Positions 43,523 to 52,264 of a DNA stretch of 64,000 nucleotides are shown in pieces. Positions within the stretch are counted from its first letter, which is position 1. Each line of letters begins with the position of its first letter. The notes beneath the pieces were generated by a model that saw only the letters and a program-made list of their open reading frames with translations, did not search any database and had not been told where the DNA came from. Source of the stretch: Pseudomonadota bacterium (GTDB lineage Bacteria; Pseudomonadota; Alphaproteobacteria; SP197); NCBI GenBank assembly GCA_039028155.1, contig JBCCIS010000004.1, positions 62,001-126,000 on the forward strand, written 5' to 3'. Both the position numbers and the translations under genes were made by a program.

Positions 43523-44650
43523 TTACACCCTGCACCACTGAAAGTGAGACGCGAGATAAGCTTTGAACTGTGTGTTCTCGCCTCTGTTTAGTGTCAGCTT
43601 GACGTGATGGAACCGCCTTACGCAAACGGGATAACGCGTCGATGATTTGGCGAAGCCATCGCGACGCGGCACGACGGGCCAGCGCTCGTGTCCTGTGGCG
43701 ACGACCTGCACGCCGGGGTAATCCAGAATGGCTTGAGCGATCACCGGATGGCAGTGGCCGCCTTCGACCATACGATTGATCAGGCGGCGGTCGTCGCCGT
43801 TGTGGCGCATCCATCCGTTGGGTGCATAGAGCTCCAGCCCGATCTTGTGTGAATCCGGTTCTAGCGGTGTGATGCCGAGCAGAACCCACTTCGTGAGATC
43901 GCCGTAGCTGTCCTGGACCGACCGAAGCGCATCGTCGTGACCTGCAAGACCGATCTTTCGAAGGTACGCCGCGGCCTCGGGGATATCCTCAAAAGCGAGA
44001 ACAAGCCGCACCGCAACCGGTCGCCGGCCGCGCATGGCGCCACAAAGAATAGTGGGTTTGGTGCTCTCATAGGCACGCATCATGCCTATCAGAATTGCGC
44101 GATCATCGGCGTTGAAATCGCCGATCAACCTCTCGAAACCTGCACACGCGCTGTCGATCTGCTGGGGAGCCAGTTTGCGCAGCGCGCCAGAACCCGACCG
44201 CCCGGCTTCTTGCTCCTCTCCCAAAGCAGGTATTGGCGAAAAGTACACGCTCGCTGCCACGGTCTGGGGCTCGCGTAGATCGAACTCGAACCAGAAATTG
44301 TCCAGTTGCGCCCATAGAAAACAGTCGGACGCCTCGATTGCGCCCACAGATGCGAAGGCACGGGAGCTATCGTTCCAGGCGCAATTTGTCGCCGCATGGA
44401 TTGCCGACTTGTTCCCGAACGCACTCGCATAGCCCAGTGAGATGTCGAATCCGGGCTGGGGTCGCTCCATGGGAATTTCAATCCCGGCAGGAGGCGGCAC
44501 CGCGTCGCCGAGCGCGATCGTCCCGATCGTCCCGACTGCATCTTCGGTCATTCGCTCGTCGGCGACCGACGGGATCAGTGGCTCCGTCACCATGTCAAGA
44601 TAGGTCGCATAGGTTCGCGCCTTCGAAGGGCGGGTCACCGCTTTGGTCAT
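43523..44650 (-). CDS. RiPP-cluster hypothetical protein
   Basis: 375 aa, soluble, not assigned. Notable stretches are DLTKWVLLGITPLEPDSHKI followed by GLELYAP, a LINRMVEGGHCHPVIAQAIL helix and HHVKLTLNRGENTQFKAYLA at the end. The segment pattern (charged strand, helix, strand) would be compatible with a repeated alpha/beta barrel such as an ABBA-type fold, but I see no diagnostic motif. It overlaps its YcaO neighbour by 4 bp and abuts SagB, so it is a core member of the pathway. A leader-binding or prenyl-transfer role would be guesses. Confidence 0.72.
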   Translation of the reverse strand: MTKAVTRPSKARTYATYLDMVTEPLIPSVADERMTEDAVGTIGTIALGDAVPPPAGIEIPMERPQPGFDISLGYASAFGNKSAIHAATNCAWNDSSRAFASVGAIEASDCFLWAQLDNFWFEFDLREPQTVAASVYFSPIPALGEEQEAGRSGSGALRKLAPQQIDSACAGFERLIGDFNADDRAILIGMMRAYESTKPTILCGAMRGRRPVAVRLVLAFEDIPEAAAYLRKIGLAGHDDALRSVQDSYGDLTKWVLLGITPLEPDSHKIGLELYAPNGWMRHNGDDRRLINRMVEGGHCHPVIAQAILDYPGVQVVATGHERWPVVPRRDGFAKSSTRYPVCVRRFHHVKLTLNRGENTQFKAYLASHFQWCRV

Positions 44651-46959
44651 GCGAAGTATCCGATCGGGTTCAGATCGTCTTCGGCCGTCGGCGACGCTGC
44701 CCAGCCCATCGCAACAGGAACGTCGTAGAGGCGGCCGGACGCAAAGCGCATGTGATAGTGGCGCAGGCCCGGCACCACAACGCGGACAACCGGAAAGTCG
44801 ATATCGGGCCGGGTGGCATCAAGGATCAGCACATCGTGCCCCCGGTCTTGCAGCAGTCCCACCAGTGTTGCGACATCGTCATTAAGATCTGCCTCTTCGG
44901 CGACGTCGATATGCGCGGCCGGTAACGCCATGGCGTCCGGGGCAAGATAGGGATGACTGTCCAAGGTCGCGGTTGCAAACCAGTGGCGCAATTGCGCCAT
45001 TCGCCGTCCGTCGGACTGCTCGGCTTCCCTGCCATAGACATCGAGCTGGACGAGTTCGCTCGCCGCACGCATAGCGGCGATGGAGACGTCGAGGTGGGCG
45101 CCGAAGCCGAAGACGACCTTCTCGCCAGACGTTTCGTCCGCCGACACGGCTCCGATGACCGGAACATGCAGGTCGTTCGTCAGATCAATCAGCGCGAACG
45201 ATCTGCCGCGAGCCGCCAGTTCTCGCGACAGGCCTGCGACATGTTCACCGGCGAACATGTTCAGGCGGCCGTGATCCAGTGGCGGACGGCACAGCATGTT
45301 GTACCACCAGATGGCAAGCGCATCGCGCTCGATTAGCTCCAGTAGCGCGTGCAGAACCGCTTCGACCATCACGTTACCGGCAGCGCAGCCGTTCGAATCG
45401 CTGAGGCAGAAGTCGTTCGGCGGTGGCGACTCGTAGTAGCAGCACGCCGTCGGCAGCAAGCGCCAGATCTCGTCACGCAACGACCACACGGGCGTCCAGT
45501 CCAGCTCCATCGACGCATCGAAGGGCTTGGGTACCGGGAAACCCTTTTGCCTGCCCGTGGCACGGTTGGCGTACTGCCGGTCACTGAAGCCCATGACACT
45601 GTTGGGATGAATAGCGATGGGAGCGAGGTCGTCTAGCGTACCGGAGATTCGTGGCTCATCACCTTGGAAGGTACCGCAGTAACGTTCGACGGCTTCGGCC
45701 ATGCAACCGGCCCGGGCCTGAGCGCTACTCGGACCCTTGCCGCCGGCGCCCAAGGAAAGATCGCCGCGCCGCTGCCAGCTGTTGGGACGCCACGGCGTTA
45801 CTTGCTTGCACTTGGCCACACTGAAAGGACCCACCGCGTTGTCGCTAATCGGCGGAATGACGCCGGTGATGGGGCTTACGAGCGGTGACAGACGCGCCAC
45901 CGTCTCCTCCGATGGGCACACGCGATGGCCGCCGTTTGCCATCGGGTTCTTGGCGTGTCGCTGCAGCACAATGCCCGGACGCGCAGAAACCGCGGTGCGA
46001 TCCAGATACGCGCTTGCGCCGACGTCGCCGGCACCACACTCGGCGCACTGCGGCCGACGCGGGAAAGCATGCCGCGTGCTTGCCAGGCCGACGTGATCAA
46101 GCGTCGTGAACGATTCAGCAAGCTCGTCGCGCCGCGCACCACCCAAAAGAAGTGCGATCTGAACCGCCAGGATCGAGACCGATGCGTCGTCGTAAAGACT
46201 GGTGGTCGGCGCGTCGGGCGTGGGCGCTGTTCCGGCGGCGGAGACGGCCAGCTCGTCACGGCGATTGTCACGCAGCCTTTGGGCGAGGCACGCCCAGCAG
46301 GCTCCTCGTTCCGGATCGAACAAGGGTCCAAACCACAAGAAGCGTCCAATCGGCTTTGCCAATAGCCAAGGTGTCCCCCGGCTCAGTGAGAGGCGGTTGA
46401 ACGCTGCCAGGTCAGGGTTGAGATAGTCGTCGACCAGGACGGTCGTGAAGGCCGGGGAAACTGCGTCAGAGTAGGGCAGAGCGTCGACGCCGAACTGGCC
46501 GAGTGCATCGCGCAGCTTGGCGAGAAGTCCGGGCTCGATACCGCAACCGGCAACGGCCGTCGACGCGCACTGCAAAGAAGCTCGAACCTGCTCGAGATCT
46601 AACCCTGCGCCATGCCAGAAGCCCGGCTCCGGCACAACGTCGCCTTCGATACTATCAAGGCAACCCTGCTCGTCTAACGTGTTCAGCGCCGAGAAAATGT
46701 GGGCGACATCGATCCTATGGTCCAGCGTCTGAATGATCTGTCGAACCGTCCGTCTGCCGTCAAGGAGGGACAACAACAGTCCGAGATGAGCCTCGTCAAT
46801 CATCCCTATCATCAGGCTTTCGGTCTCGCCGAAGATCAACGTCAAATCGTCGGCGAGTGCGCCATAGCGCAAATGCGTTCGAAGCAAAGGGCGCAGATCT
46901 AGGGCGCCCGGCCCCAGGTATGGATTGAGAAGAGAGTTCGACGTCGGCTTCGACCCCAT
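44647..46959 (-). CDS. Fused TOMM cyclodehydratase (E1-like plus YcaO)
   Basis: 770 aa. The N-terminal part (about 1-360) is an E1-like leader-binding domain with two zinc-type Cys pairs, CWAC (221-224) and CAEC (305-308). The YcaO domain follows with ATP-site motifs SSAQARAGCMAEAVERY (411-427) and VEAVLHALLELIERDA (532-547), giving Glu422, Glu425, Glu533, Glu541 and Glu544. The C-terminus ends DDLNPIGYFA and lacks the PxPxP tail often seen in azoline-forming enzymes, so reactivity may differ. It would cyclise Cys and perhaps Ser of the core using ATP. First gene of the minus-strand operon. Confidence 0.92.
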   Translation of the reverse strand: MGSKPTSNSLLNPYLGPGALDLRPLLRTHLRYGALADDLTLIFGETESLMIGMIDEAHLGLLLSLLDGRRTVRQIIQTLDHRIDVAHIFSALNTLDEQGCLDSIEGDVVPEPGFWHGAGLDLEQVRASLQCASTAVAGCGIEPGLLAKLRDALGQFGVDALPYSDAVSPAFTTVLVDDYLNPDLAAFNRLSLSRGTPWLLAKPIGRFLWFGPLFDPERGACWACLAQRLRDNRRDELAVSAAGTAPTPDAPTTSLYDDASVSILAVQIALLLGGARRDELAESFTTLDHVGLASTRHAFPRRPQCAECGAGDVGASAYLDRTAVSARPGIVLQRHAKNPMANGGHRVCPSEETVARLSPLVSPITGVIPPISDNAVGPFSVAKCKQVTPWRPNSWQRRGDLSLGAGGKGPSSAQARAGCMAEAVERYCGTFQGDEPRISGTLDDLAPIAIHPNSVMGFSDRQYANRATGRQKGFPVPKPFDASMELDWTPVWSLRDEIWRLLPTACCYYESPPPNDFCLSDSNGCAAGNVMVEAVLHALLELIERDALAIWWYNMLCRPPLDHGRLNMFAGEHVAGLSRELAARGRSFALIDLTNDLHVPVIGAVSADETSGEKVVFGFGAHLDVSIAAMRAASELVQLDVYGREAEQSDGRRMAQLRHWFATATLDSHPYLAPDAMALPAAHIDVAEEADLNDDVATLVGLLQDRGHDVLILDATRPDIDFPVVRVVVPGLRHYHMRFASGRLYDVPVAMGWAASPTAEDDLNPIGYFA

Positions 46960-47042
46960 CAGTTGTTGTACTCGCCTCGGATAGTGGTTGGCCCGCTAGC
47001 AACGTGCGAAATTCTGATAAGCTCTAGTTTCATGGCTGTGCG

Positions 47043-47141
47043 ATGGCGGAAGATGCCAAAAACCTTAAGCCGGGTGTCATGGGCGAGTGCCACACCTGCT
47101 TTCGAAGTCTCACTGCCGCTATCCATCCCGCCTCACCATAG
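47043..47141 (+). CDS. Possible 32-aa peptide gene (speculative)
   Basis: ATG 47043 opens a 32-codon frame (MAEDAKNLKPGVMGECHTC, then FRSLTAAIHPASP) that ends 6 bp before the sulfotransferase ATG. It has two Cys and several Ser/Thr, and lies in the divergent promoter region. No good ribosome-binding site precedes it and no leader family is evident, so it may be chance. Confidence 0.2.
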   Translation: MAEDAKNLKPGVMGECHTCFRSLTAAIHPASP

Positions 47142-47147
47142 GTTTCT

Positions 47148-47987
47148 ATGCGCCGCTTACACCTTGTAAACCTGAGTCTGCCAAAGACGGGGACCAAGTC
47201 CATCGCCGGTCTCTTTGCCAACTTTCGCGCTCGCCACGAATACCAGTTTGAAGCAGCCACAAAGATACTAGAAGCGTACCATCACAGGCGGGTTGAACGA
47301 ACGGATCTGAGCGCTTTCTTGTTGACCCGCGATACGCTCGGGCACCTTGAGGTGGATAGCGCCAGCGTCAACTTTTGGTTTGCGGACCTATTCGTCGAAC
47401 TGTTCCCCCAAGCGCGTTTTCTTGTGGTGCTTCGCGAACCCTATGCCTGGCTCGAATCGGTCTTGGCACATCTGCAACGAGATGTGGTTGAGATGAAGGC
47501 GCACGGCCTGCCCTATCCAGCCAGCTTCAGGCGGCTGGCCGATGTGAGCGGCATAAACTTCGATCCCAGGTCGGCCGAAAGCCCAGACGACTTTAGAGGC
47601 ACCATGCCATTCTTGTCGCGCCAAATGCTGGAGTTCTGGTGCGAGCAGAACACCCGACTCATGCGCGTTGTGCCGCCGCATCGCAGACTCGTTTTGCAGA
47701 CAGACGATTTGTCTCGCTCGCACAATGCTCTCAGTAGGTTTGTCGGCGTGAAGACTGAAATGCTCGACGTCGAGGCCGGCCACTTACATCGGCGTCCCGA
47801 CAAGTCGACCTTACTCGCGCCTTGCGTCCGCGATTCAATTGAGGATGCTCTTGGATCGCGCCCATCCCATCTGTGGTCGGAGATCAAGCGATTGGTGGTC
47901 ACCGATATCAGCGCCGCAGGAACAAGTGATGCGGCACAATCGGGCGAGAACACACAGCAAGGCGTCGTCTCGCAATCCCGCGTATGA
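47148..47987 (+). CDS. PAPS-dependent sulfotransferase family protein
   Basis: 279 aa. The 5'-phosphosulfate loop is LPKTGTKS (11-18), followed by LFANFRARHEYQF. A PAPS 3'-phosphate segment resembles FLVVLREPYAWLESVLAHL, with Arg and Ser in the usual places. It transfers sulfate to a hydroxyl or amine. Within the cluster it could sulfate a residue hydroxylated by the PhyH enzymes, or Ser of the core; this is inference. It diverges from the YcaO gene, sharing the promoter interval 46960-47147, and is the last gene before repeat copy 4. Confidence 0.82.
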   Translation: MRRLHLVNLSLPKTGTKSIAGLFANFRARHEYQFEAATKILEAYHHRRVERTDLSAFLLTRDTLGHLEVDSASVNFWFADLFVELFPQARFLVVLREPYAWLESVLAHLQRDVVEMKAHGLPYPASFRRLADVSGINFDPRSAESPDDFRGTMPFLSRQMLEFWCEQNTRLMRVVPPHRRLVLQTDDLSRSHNALSRFVGVKTEMLDVEAGHLHRRPDKSTLLAPCVRDSIEDALGSRPSHLWSEIKRLVVTDISAAGTSDAAQSGENTQQGVVSQSRV

Positions 47988-48030
47988 GAAGTGCAAATGT
48001 CCTGTAGCGTAAGTCGGTGACTTGTCCCGA

Positions 48031-48154
48031 TCGGCACGTGGACGTCTTGTCGGCGCCCCATAATCTGCATTATGGAAAGAGGTGGTGGTGCAGGCAGTCC
48101 GCTGCGAACCCGTCTCTGCGGTAATTTCCCTGTTAACAGGGAAAATACAGGGAA
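48031..48154 (+). repeat. Dispersed repeat, copy 4, with 5' extension shared with copy 3
   Basis: Starts TCGGCACGTGGACGTCTTGT, then CATAAT-CTGC-ATTATG, the common body and TCCCTGTTAACAGGGA (48127-48142), ending tacagggaa. With copy 3 it forms a direct-repeat pair bracketing 34.2-48.0 kb. Confidence 0.9.
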
Positions 48155-48392
48155 ACTTCGCTAGGTCAGTCACTATTTGGGCTCAGGACTGCGAAACGAT
48201 CACGCTGAATCAGTAACTTACCAACAAACTCCCTACTCACAAGAACAGGGAACATCCCGGGACACATTAGGGAGCACGTTCGCAGCATCAGGGAATGCGC
48301 CGTGCTCGTGAGCGAAGCGGCTGCCAAGTCTTGCTTGAATTGGCGTGACTACTCGATGCATGCATCGGTCAGCACCGCCCGCTGGCAACAGT
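48155..48392. other. Repeat-flanking non-coding stretch
   Basis: CAGGGA/TCCCTG-like words continue (caaactccctactca, aacagggaacatc, catcagggaatg). No gene supported; the amidohydrolase stop codon lies at its right edge. Confidence 0.4.
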
Positions 48393-49673
48393 CTATGCGG
48401 CGACCTCCGCAGACCCCCTGCCCGCATCCGACGGGCGTTTATGGAAAGTCCCGTCCTTCATGATGCCCAGGAACTTCTCGGCATCCTGCAGTAGCCGGAT
48501 GTCTTTCGATGGATCGCCGTCAACCACAACGAGATCTGCAAGCCAGCCTTCGCGAATCTGGCCGAGCTCTCCGGGCAGCCCCATCAACTCGCCGCCATAG
48601 GCACAGCATGCTTCAATGGCCTGCATCGGCGTGAAGTCGAGCAGGTTGACGAAGTGTTCGAGGTCGCGGGCGTTGGTGCCGATCGGATTCCAGGCGAAGC
48701 CATAGTCCCCGCCCGGCAAGATCCGCACGCCGCGCTTGGCAAGGTCCTTCATGTTCTCAACGCAGCGTTCGAGCTCGCGGGCAAAGTGGATGGCAACGTC
48801 GCTGTCCTTGGTCAGCCCCCAGGCTGCGCCCTCACCCTGAGACGTCGCGAACATGATGCCCATGGCCGGCGCGACGAAGATCTCGTCCTTGCGCGCCTCC
48901 AGCATGTCCCGCGCTTCCTCGTCGCACAGTGTCGCGTGGTAGATCACGTCGGCGCCGTGCTTCAGGCATAGCTTGACGCTGAGCGCCGATCGCGCGTGCA
49001 CCGCCACCATCTTGCCGCGCGACTTGCCGACCTCGCACACCGCGGCGATCTCGTCTTCGTTCATGACGGTGAGATGCGCACGGGCGAACGGAATGAACTC
49101 GTCGCCCGACGGGTTGATCTTCAATGTGTCGACACCCTCCCGGCACATCTCGCGCGCAGTGCGACGGAACTCGTCCGGACCATCGCAGCAGATGGCGAAG
49201 GTCTCGCGGTGAATGTGATGAAGCCTGACATCGCCCAATCCGCCGGTCACCGTGAGTTCGGGGCTGGCCGCCCTCATGCGCGGGCCGACAATGTCGCCGG
49301 CGTCGATCGCGTTACGGATGACGACATCCAAGCGGGGCTTGGCGGCCGCGGCGCTGAACAGCGACGTGAAGCCCTGATCGAACATCTTCTTGGCAAACTT
49401 CACAGTCTCCAGCGTGTGCTCTTCCGGCGGGATGTCGCCGAGGTCTTCAAGCGTCGGTGTATCGCAGAAGGAGATGTGGGCGTGGGCCTCGATCAGGCCG
49501 GGCATCAACGTCGCACCGCTGGCATCGATCATCTCGTCGCCGACCTCGGCATTGCTAGCGTCGCCACGGTTTACGGCGGCAATGCGGTTTCCCTGAATTC
49601 GGACCGAGCCGGCAAACGGTTCGCCGCCGCTGGCATCGATTATCCTGGCGTTGTGAATGAAGATTCCCGGCAT
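48393..49673 (-). CDS. Metal-dependent amidohydrolase (imidazolonepropionase-like)
   Basis: 426 aa. Amidohydrolase landmarks: PGLIEAHAHIS (first His pair), KINPSGD, VAVHARS, VIYHATL and LPGGDYG with the late Asp. It starts with the small beta-sandwich strand GIFIHNARIIDASGG and ends with LADLVVVDGDPSKDIRLL. Such enzymes cleave cyclic amides, ureas or related compounds in the cytoplasm. ATG 49673 follows GGGAGAGATTGCG. It diverges from the ABC-transporter/Dha operon across an interval with a strong inverted repeat, so it may belong to the same regulon. Confidence 0.88.
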   Translation of the reverse strand: MPGIFIHNARIIDASGGEPFAGSVRIQGNRIAAVNRGDASNAEVGDEMIDASGATLMPGLIEAHAHISFCDTPTLEDLGDIPPEEHTLETVKFAKKMFDQGFTSLFSAAAAKPRLDVVIRNAIDAGDIVGPRMRAASPELTVTGGLGDVRLHHIHRETFAICCDGPDEFRRTAREMCREGVDTLKINPSGDEFIPFARAHLTVMNEDEIAAVCEVGKSRGKMVAVHARSALSVKLCLKHGADVIYHATLCDEEARDMLEARKDEIFVAPAMGIMFATSQGEGAAWGLTKDSDVAIHFARELERCVENMKDLAKRGVRILPGGDYGFAWNPIGTNARDLEHFVNLLDFTPMQAIEACCAYGGELMGLPGELGQIREGWLADLVVVDGDPSKDIRLLQDAEKFLGIMKDGTFHKRPSDAGRGSAEVAA

Positions 49674-49766
49674 CGCAATCTCTCCCAAGTAGCGCTCTCG
49701 CCAATACTTTGTGCGCTGCAGCATGCAATTGTTGCAATGCAGCGACAAACATCTCGCTTGACAGAA

Positions 49767-49796
49767 GTTTAGTTTAGTCAAAACAATAAACTAAAC
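49767..49796. promoter_or_regulatory. Candidate operator: 10-bp inverted repeat GTTTAGTTTA / TAAACTAAAC
   Basis: Perfect arms at 49767-49776 and 49787-49796 separated by 10 bp, between the divergent amidohydrolase and ABC operon. The right arm TAAACTAAAC recurs at 59984-59993 upstream of dhaK, which suggests one regulator for all three transcription units. Confidence 0.7.
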
Positions 49797-49892
49797 CAAG
49801 AGCAAGAATCGTGGAGGGAAGGCCTTATCCGACAGGCTGTGGTCGGCACCAATTCAGACGCAACGCGAACTCATGACATGGGAGGTGGAGCA

Positions 49893-51215
49893 ATGCGCAA
49901 ACTGGCAAAACTGGGTGCTGCTGCGATGGTCGCGGCAGGATTGATGAGCGGTACCGCGGAGGCGCAAGACCAGGAGTTAACCCTGTGTTGGGCGGCCTGG
50001 GATCCGGCCAACGCGTTGGCCGAATTGTCGAAGGACTTTACGGCCGAGTCGGGCATCGCCATGAAGTTCGAGTTCGTTCCCTGGACGAATTTCGCGGACC
50101 GGTTTTTGAACGAGCTGAACTCCGGCGGCAAACTCTGTGATCTCTTGATCGGTGACAGCCAGTGGCTGGGCGGATCGGCGACCTATGGTCACTACATCGA
50201 GCTGACCGATTTCTTTGCCGAGAACGACATCTCGATGGACGACTTCCTGCCGGCGACGGTTTATGCCTATTCGACATGGCCCAAGGGTGAGCCGAACTAT
50301 TGGGCGCTTCCGGCCATGGGTGACGCGCTGGGCTGGGTCTATCGCAAGGACTGGTTCGAGCGGCCCGAGTTGCAGGAGGCGTTCAAGAGCGAATACGGCT
50401 ATGACCTCGCGCCACCGGCCAACTGGAACCAGCTGATGGACATCGGCAAGTTCTTCCAGGGTCGTGAGATCGACGGCAAGACCGTCTACGGCATGGCTCT
50501 TTACACTGAGCGCGGCTCCGAAGGCATCACCATGGGCGTAACCTCTGCCATGTATGCCTGGGGTATGGAGTACGACAACCCCGAACGGCCCTATGAGATG
50601 CAGGGCTACGTCAACGGACCAGCAGCCGTCGAAGCCTTGGATTTTTACAAGGAACTCTACGAGTGCTGCACACCGCCGGGGCATTCGGACGCCTACATGG
50701 TCGCCAATCTGGACGCCTACAAGTCCGGCCAGGTCGCGATGCAGATGAACTGGTTCGCGTTCTTCCCCGGCATCGCCAAGGATGAGAGCGTCGGCGGCGA
50801 CAAGTCCGGTTTCTTCGTCAATCCGGCACAGAATGTCGAGGCCTCGACGCTTGGCGGCCAGGGTATCTCGGTCGTCGCCTATTCCGATAAGCAGGATTTG
50901 GCGCTTGAGTACATCAAGTGGTTCGCCAAACCCGAGGTGCAGCAGAAGTGGTGGTCGCTTGGCGGCTACTCCTGCCACAAGTCGGTGCTGGAAGATCCGG
51001 GCTTTGCCGATAGCGCGCCATTTGCTTCGGACTTTCTGGTCGCCATGAGCGGCGTTCAGGATTTCTGGCAGGAGCCGACCTATGCCGAGCTGCTGCAGTC
51101 CATGCAGAAGCGGGTACACGATTATGTCGTGGCCGATCAAGGTACGGCCCAGGAAGCACTCGACAAACTCGTCGATGACTGGACCGAAGTATTTGAAGAC
51201 GACGGTAAGATTTAG
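49893..51215 (+). CDS. ABC transporter substrate-binding protein (extracellular solute-binding family 1)
   Basis: 440 aa. Signal peptide LGAAAMVAAGLMSGTAEAQD. The mature protein has the UgpB/MalE-like pattern: WAAWDPANALAELSKDFTAE, LCDLLIGDSQWLG, then GQVAMQMNWFAFFPG. It binds a small carbohydrate or polyol in the periplasm. ATG 49893 follows GGAGGTGGAGCA. It leads a ten-gene operon for uptake and PTS-dependent phosphorylation of a dihydroxyacetone-like compound, and a hairpin with T-run after it probably makes it the most abundant product. Confidence 0.9.
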   Translation: MRKLAKLGAAAMVAAGLMSGTAEAQDQELTLCWAAWDPANALAELSKDFTAESGIAMKFEFVPWTNFADRFLNELNSGGKLCDLLIGDSQWLGGSATYGHYIELTDFFAENDISMDDFLPATVYAYSTWPKGEPNYWALPAMGDALGWVYRKDWFERPELQEAFKSEYGYDLAPPANWNQLMDIGKFFQGREIDGKTVYGMALYTERGSEGITMGVTSAMYAWGMEYDNPERPYEMQGYVNGPAAVEALDFYKELYECCTPPGHSDAYMVANLDAYKSGQVAMQMNWFAFFPGIAKDESVGGDKSGFFVNPAQNVEASTLGGQGISVVAYSDKQDLALEYIKWFAKPEVQQKWWSLGGYSCHKSVLEDPGFADSAPFASDFLVAMSGVQDFWQEPTYAELLQSMQKRVHDYVVADQGTAQEALDKLVDDWTEVFEDDGKI

Positions 51216-51237
51216 TCTCCCGCCGTCGCACCCAAAC

Positions 51238-51281
51238 TGGTCGGCCGGACCGCATCTCCGGCTCGGTCGACCAAATTTTTT
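51238..51281 (+). terminator. Attenuator-like stem-loop after the binding-protein gene
   Basis: TGGTCGGCCGGACC and GGCTCGGTCGACCA form an imperfect 14-bp stem (11 pairs), followed by aaTTTTTT. Placed between the binding protein and the first permease, it is likely a partial terminator that lowers downstream expression. Confidence 0.72.
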
Positions 51282-51322
51282 GATAGCATTAGTATCCAAG
51301 CCAGCAGACGGCTCAATCCCAC

Positions 51323-52264
51323 ATGTCCCAGTCCACGACCACAACAGCAGCGACAGCGACGCTTTCCGGGCGTGGCATTCGTTTGCGTGGGATGGGCGAC
51401 AGGGCCCTGGCCTGGGTTTTCATTTTACCGACGATCGGCCTGCTTCTGGCAATCAACATTTTTCCGCTGCTGTGGGCGATCTATCTCAGCTTCACCAACT
51501 ACCGAGCGAACCAGCCCGGTCGAGAGATCGAGTGGGTTGGCTTTCGCAACTACGAACGGCTGCTCAGCAACGAAGACGTCTGGGGCTATATGCAGGCGAC
51601 CGCGCACTTCGTGACGTGGACCATGATCTGCCAGGTTATCCTTGGTTTCGGCCTTGCCCTGTTGATCAACCGCCGCTTCAAGGGCCATGCAACCTGGACG
51701 ACGCTGATCCTGCTACCCATGATGCTGTCGCCCGCGGTCGTTGGCGTCTTTTGGACCTACATCTTTCAGCCCCAGTCCGGCATCTTTAACTACATCGTCA
51801 ACTTCTTCATTGACGCCGGCAGTTTCACCATGATTGGCGACGTCCATCTTGCGCCCTGGGCCATTGTCCTGGTCGACACCTGGATGTGGACGCCTTACGT
51901 GATGCTGATCTGCCTGGCTGGATTGCGGTCGATCCCTGACTACATCTATGAAGCGGCTGAGGTCGACCGGGCGTCGCGTTGGCGTCAGTTCTGGACCATC
52001 ACTGTTCCCATGGTCCTGCCCTTCCTGATGCTTGCCGTCCTGTTCCGGGGTATCGAGAACTTTAAGATGTTCGACCTTGTCGTCGAGCTTACGTCGGGCG
52101 GCCCCGGCTCGGTGACCGAACTGGCGTCAATCAACCTTAAGCGGGAAGCCTTTGAGAAGTGGCGAACAGGCTATAGTTCGGCCTTTGCCATCATCTTGTT
52201 CGTGACCGTGTTCGGGGCCGGCAATCTCTACGTAAAGTTCCTCAACCGGGTGAAACAGCGATGA
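51323..52264 (+). CDS. ABC transporter permease 1 (binding-protein-dependent sugar type)
   Basis: 313 aa, six membrane helices. The EAA loop is visible as YIYEAAEVDRASRWRQFWTI, the contact with the ATPases, followed by TVPMVLPFLMLAVLFRGI. MalF/UgpA-like order. Its ATGA junction with the second permease shows coupling. Likely substrate a glycerol/dihydroxyacetone-like polyol, from the operon context. Confidence 0.92.
   Translation: MSQSTTTTAATATLSGRGIRLRGMGDRALAWVFILPTIGLLLAINIFPLLWAIYLSFTNYRANQPGREIEWVGFRNYERLLSNEDVWGYMQATAHFVTWTMICQVILGFGLALLINRRFKGHATWTTLILLPMMLSPAVVGVFWTYIFQPQSGIFNYIVNFFIDAGSFTMIGDVHLAPWAIVLVDTWMWTPYVMLICLAGLRSIPDYIYEAAEVDRASRWRQFWTITVPMVLPFLMLAVLFRGIENFKMFDLVVELTSGGPGSVTELASINLKREAFEKWRTGYSSAFAIILFVTVFGAGNLYVKFLNRVKQR

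Noticed and set aside
49977..51344. 455-codon minus-strand open frame
   Set aside because: Antisense of the ABC binding protein, which has a signal peptide and ribosome-binding site on the plus strand.
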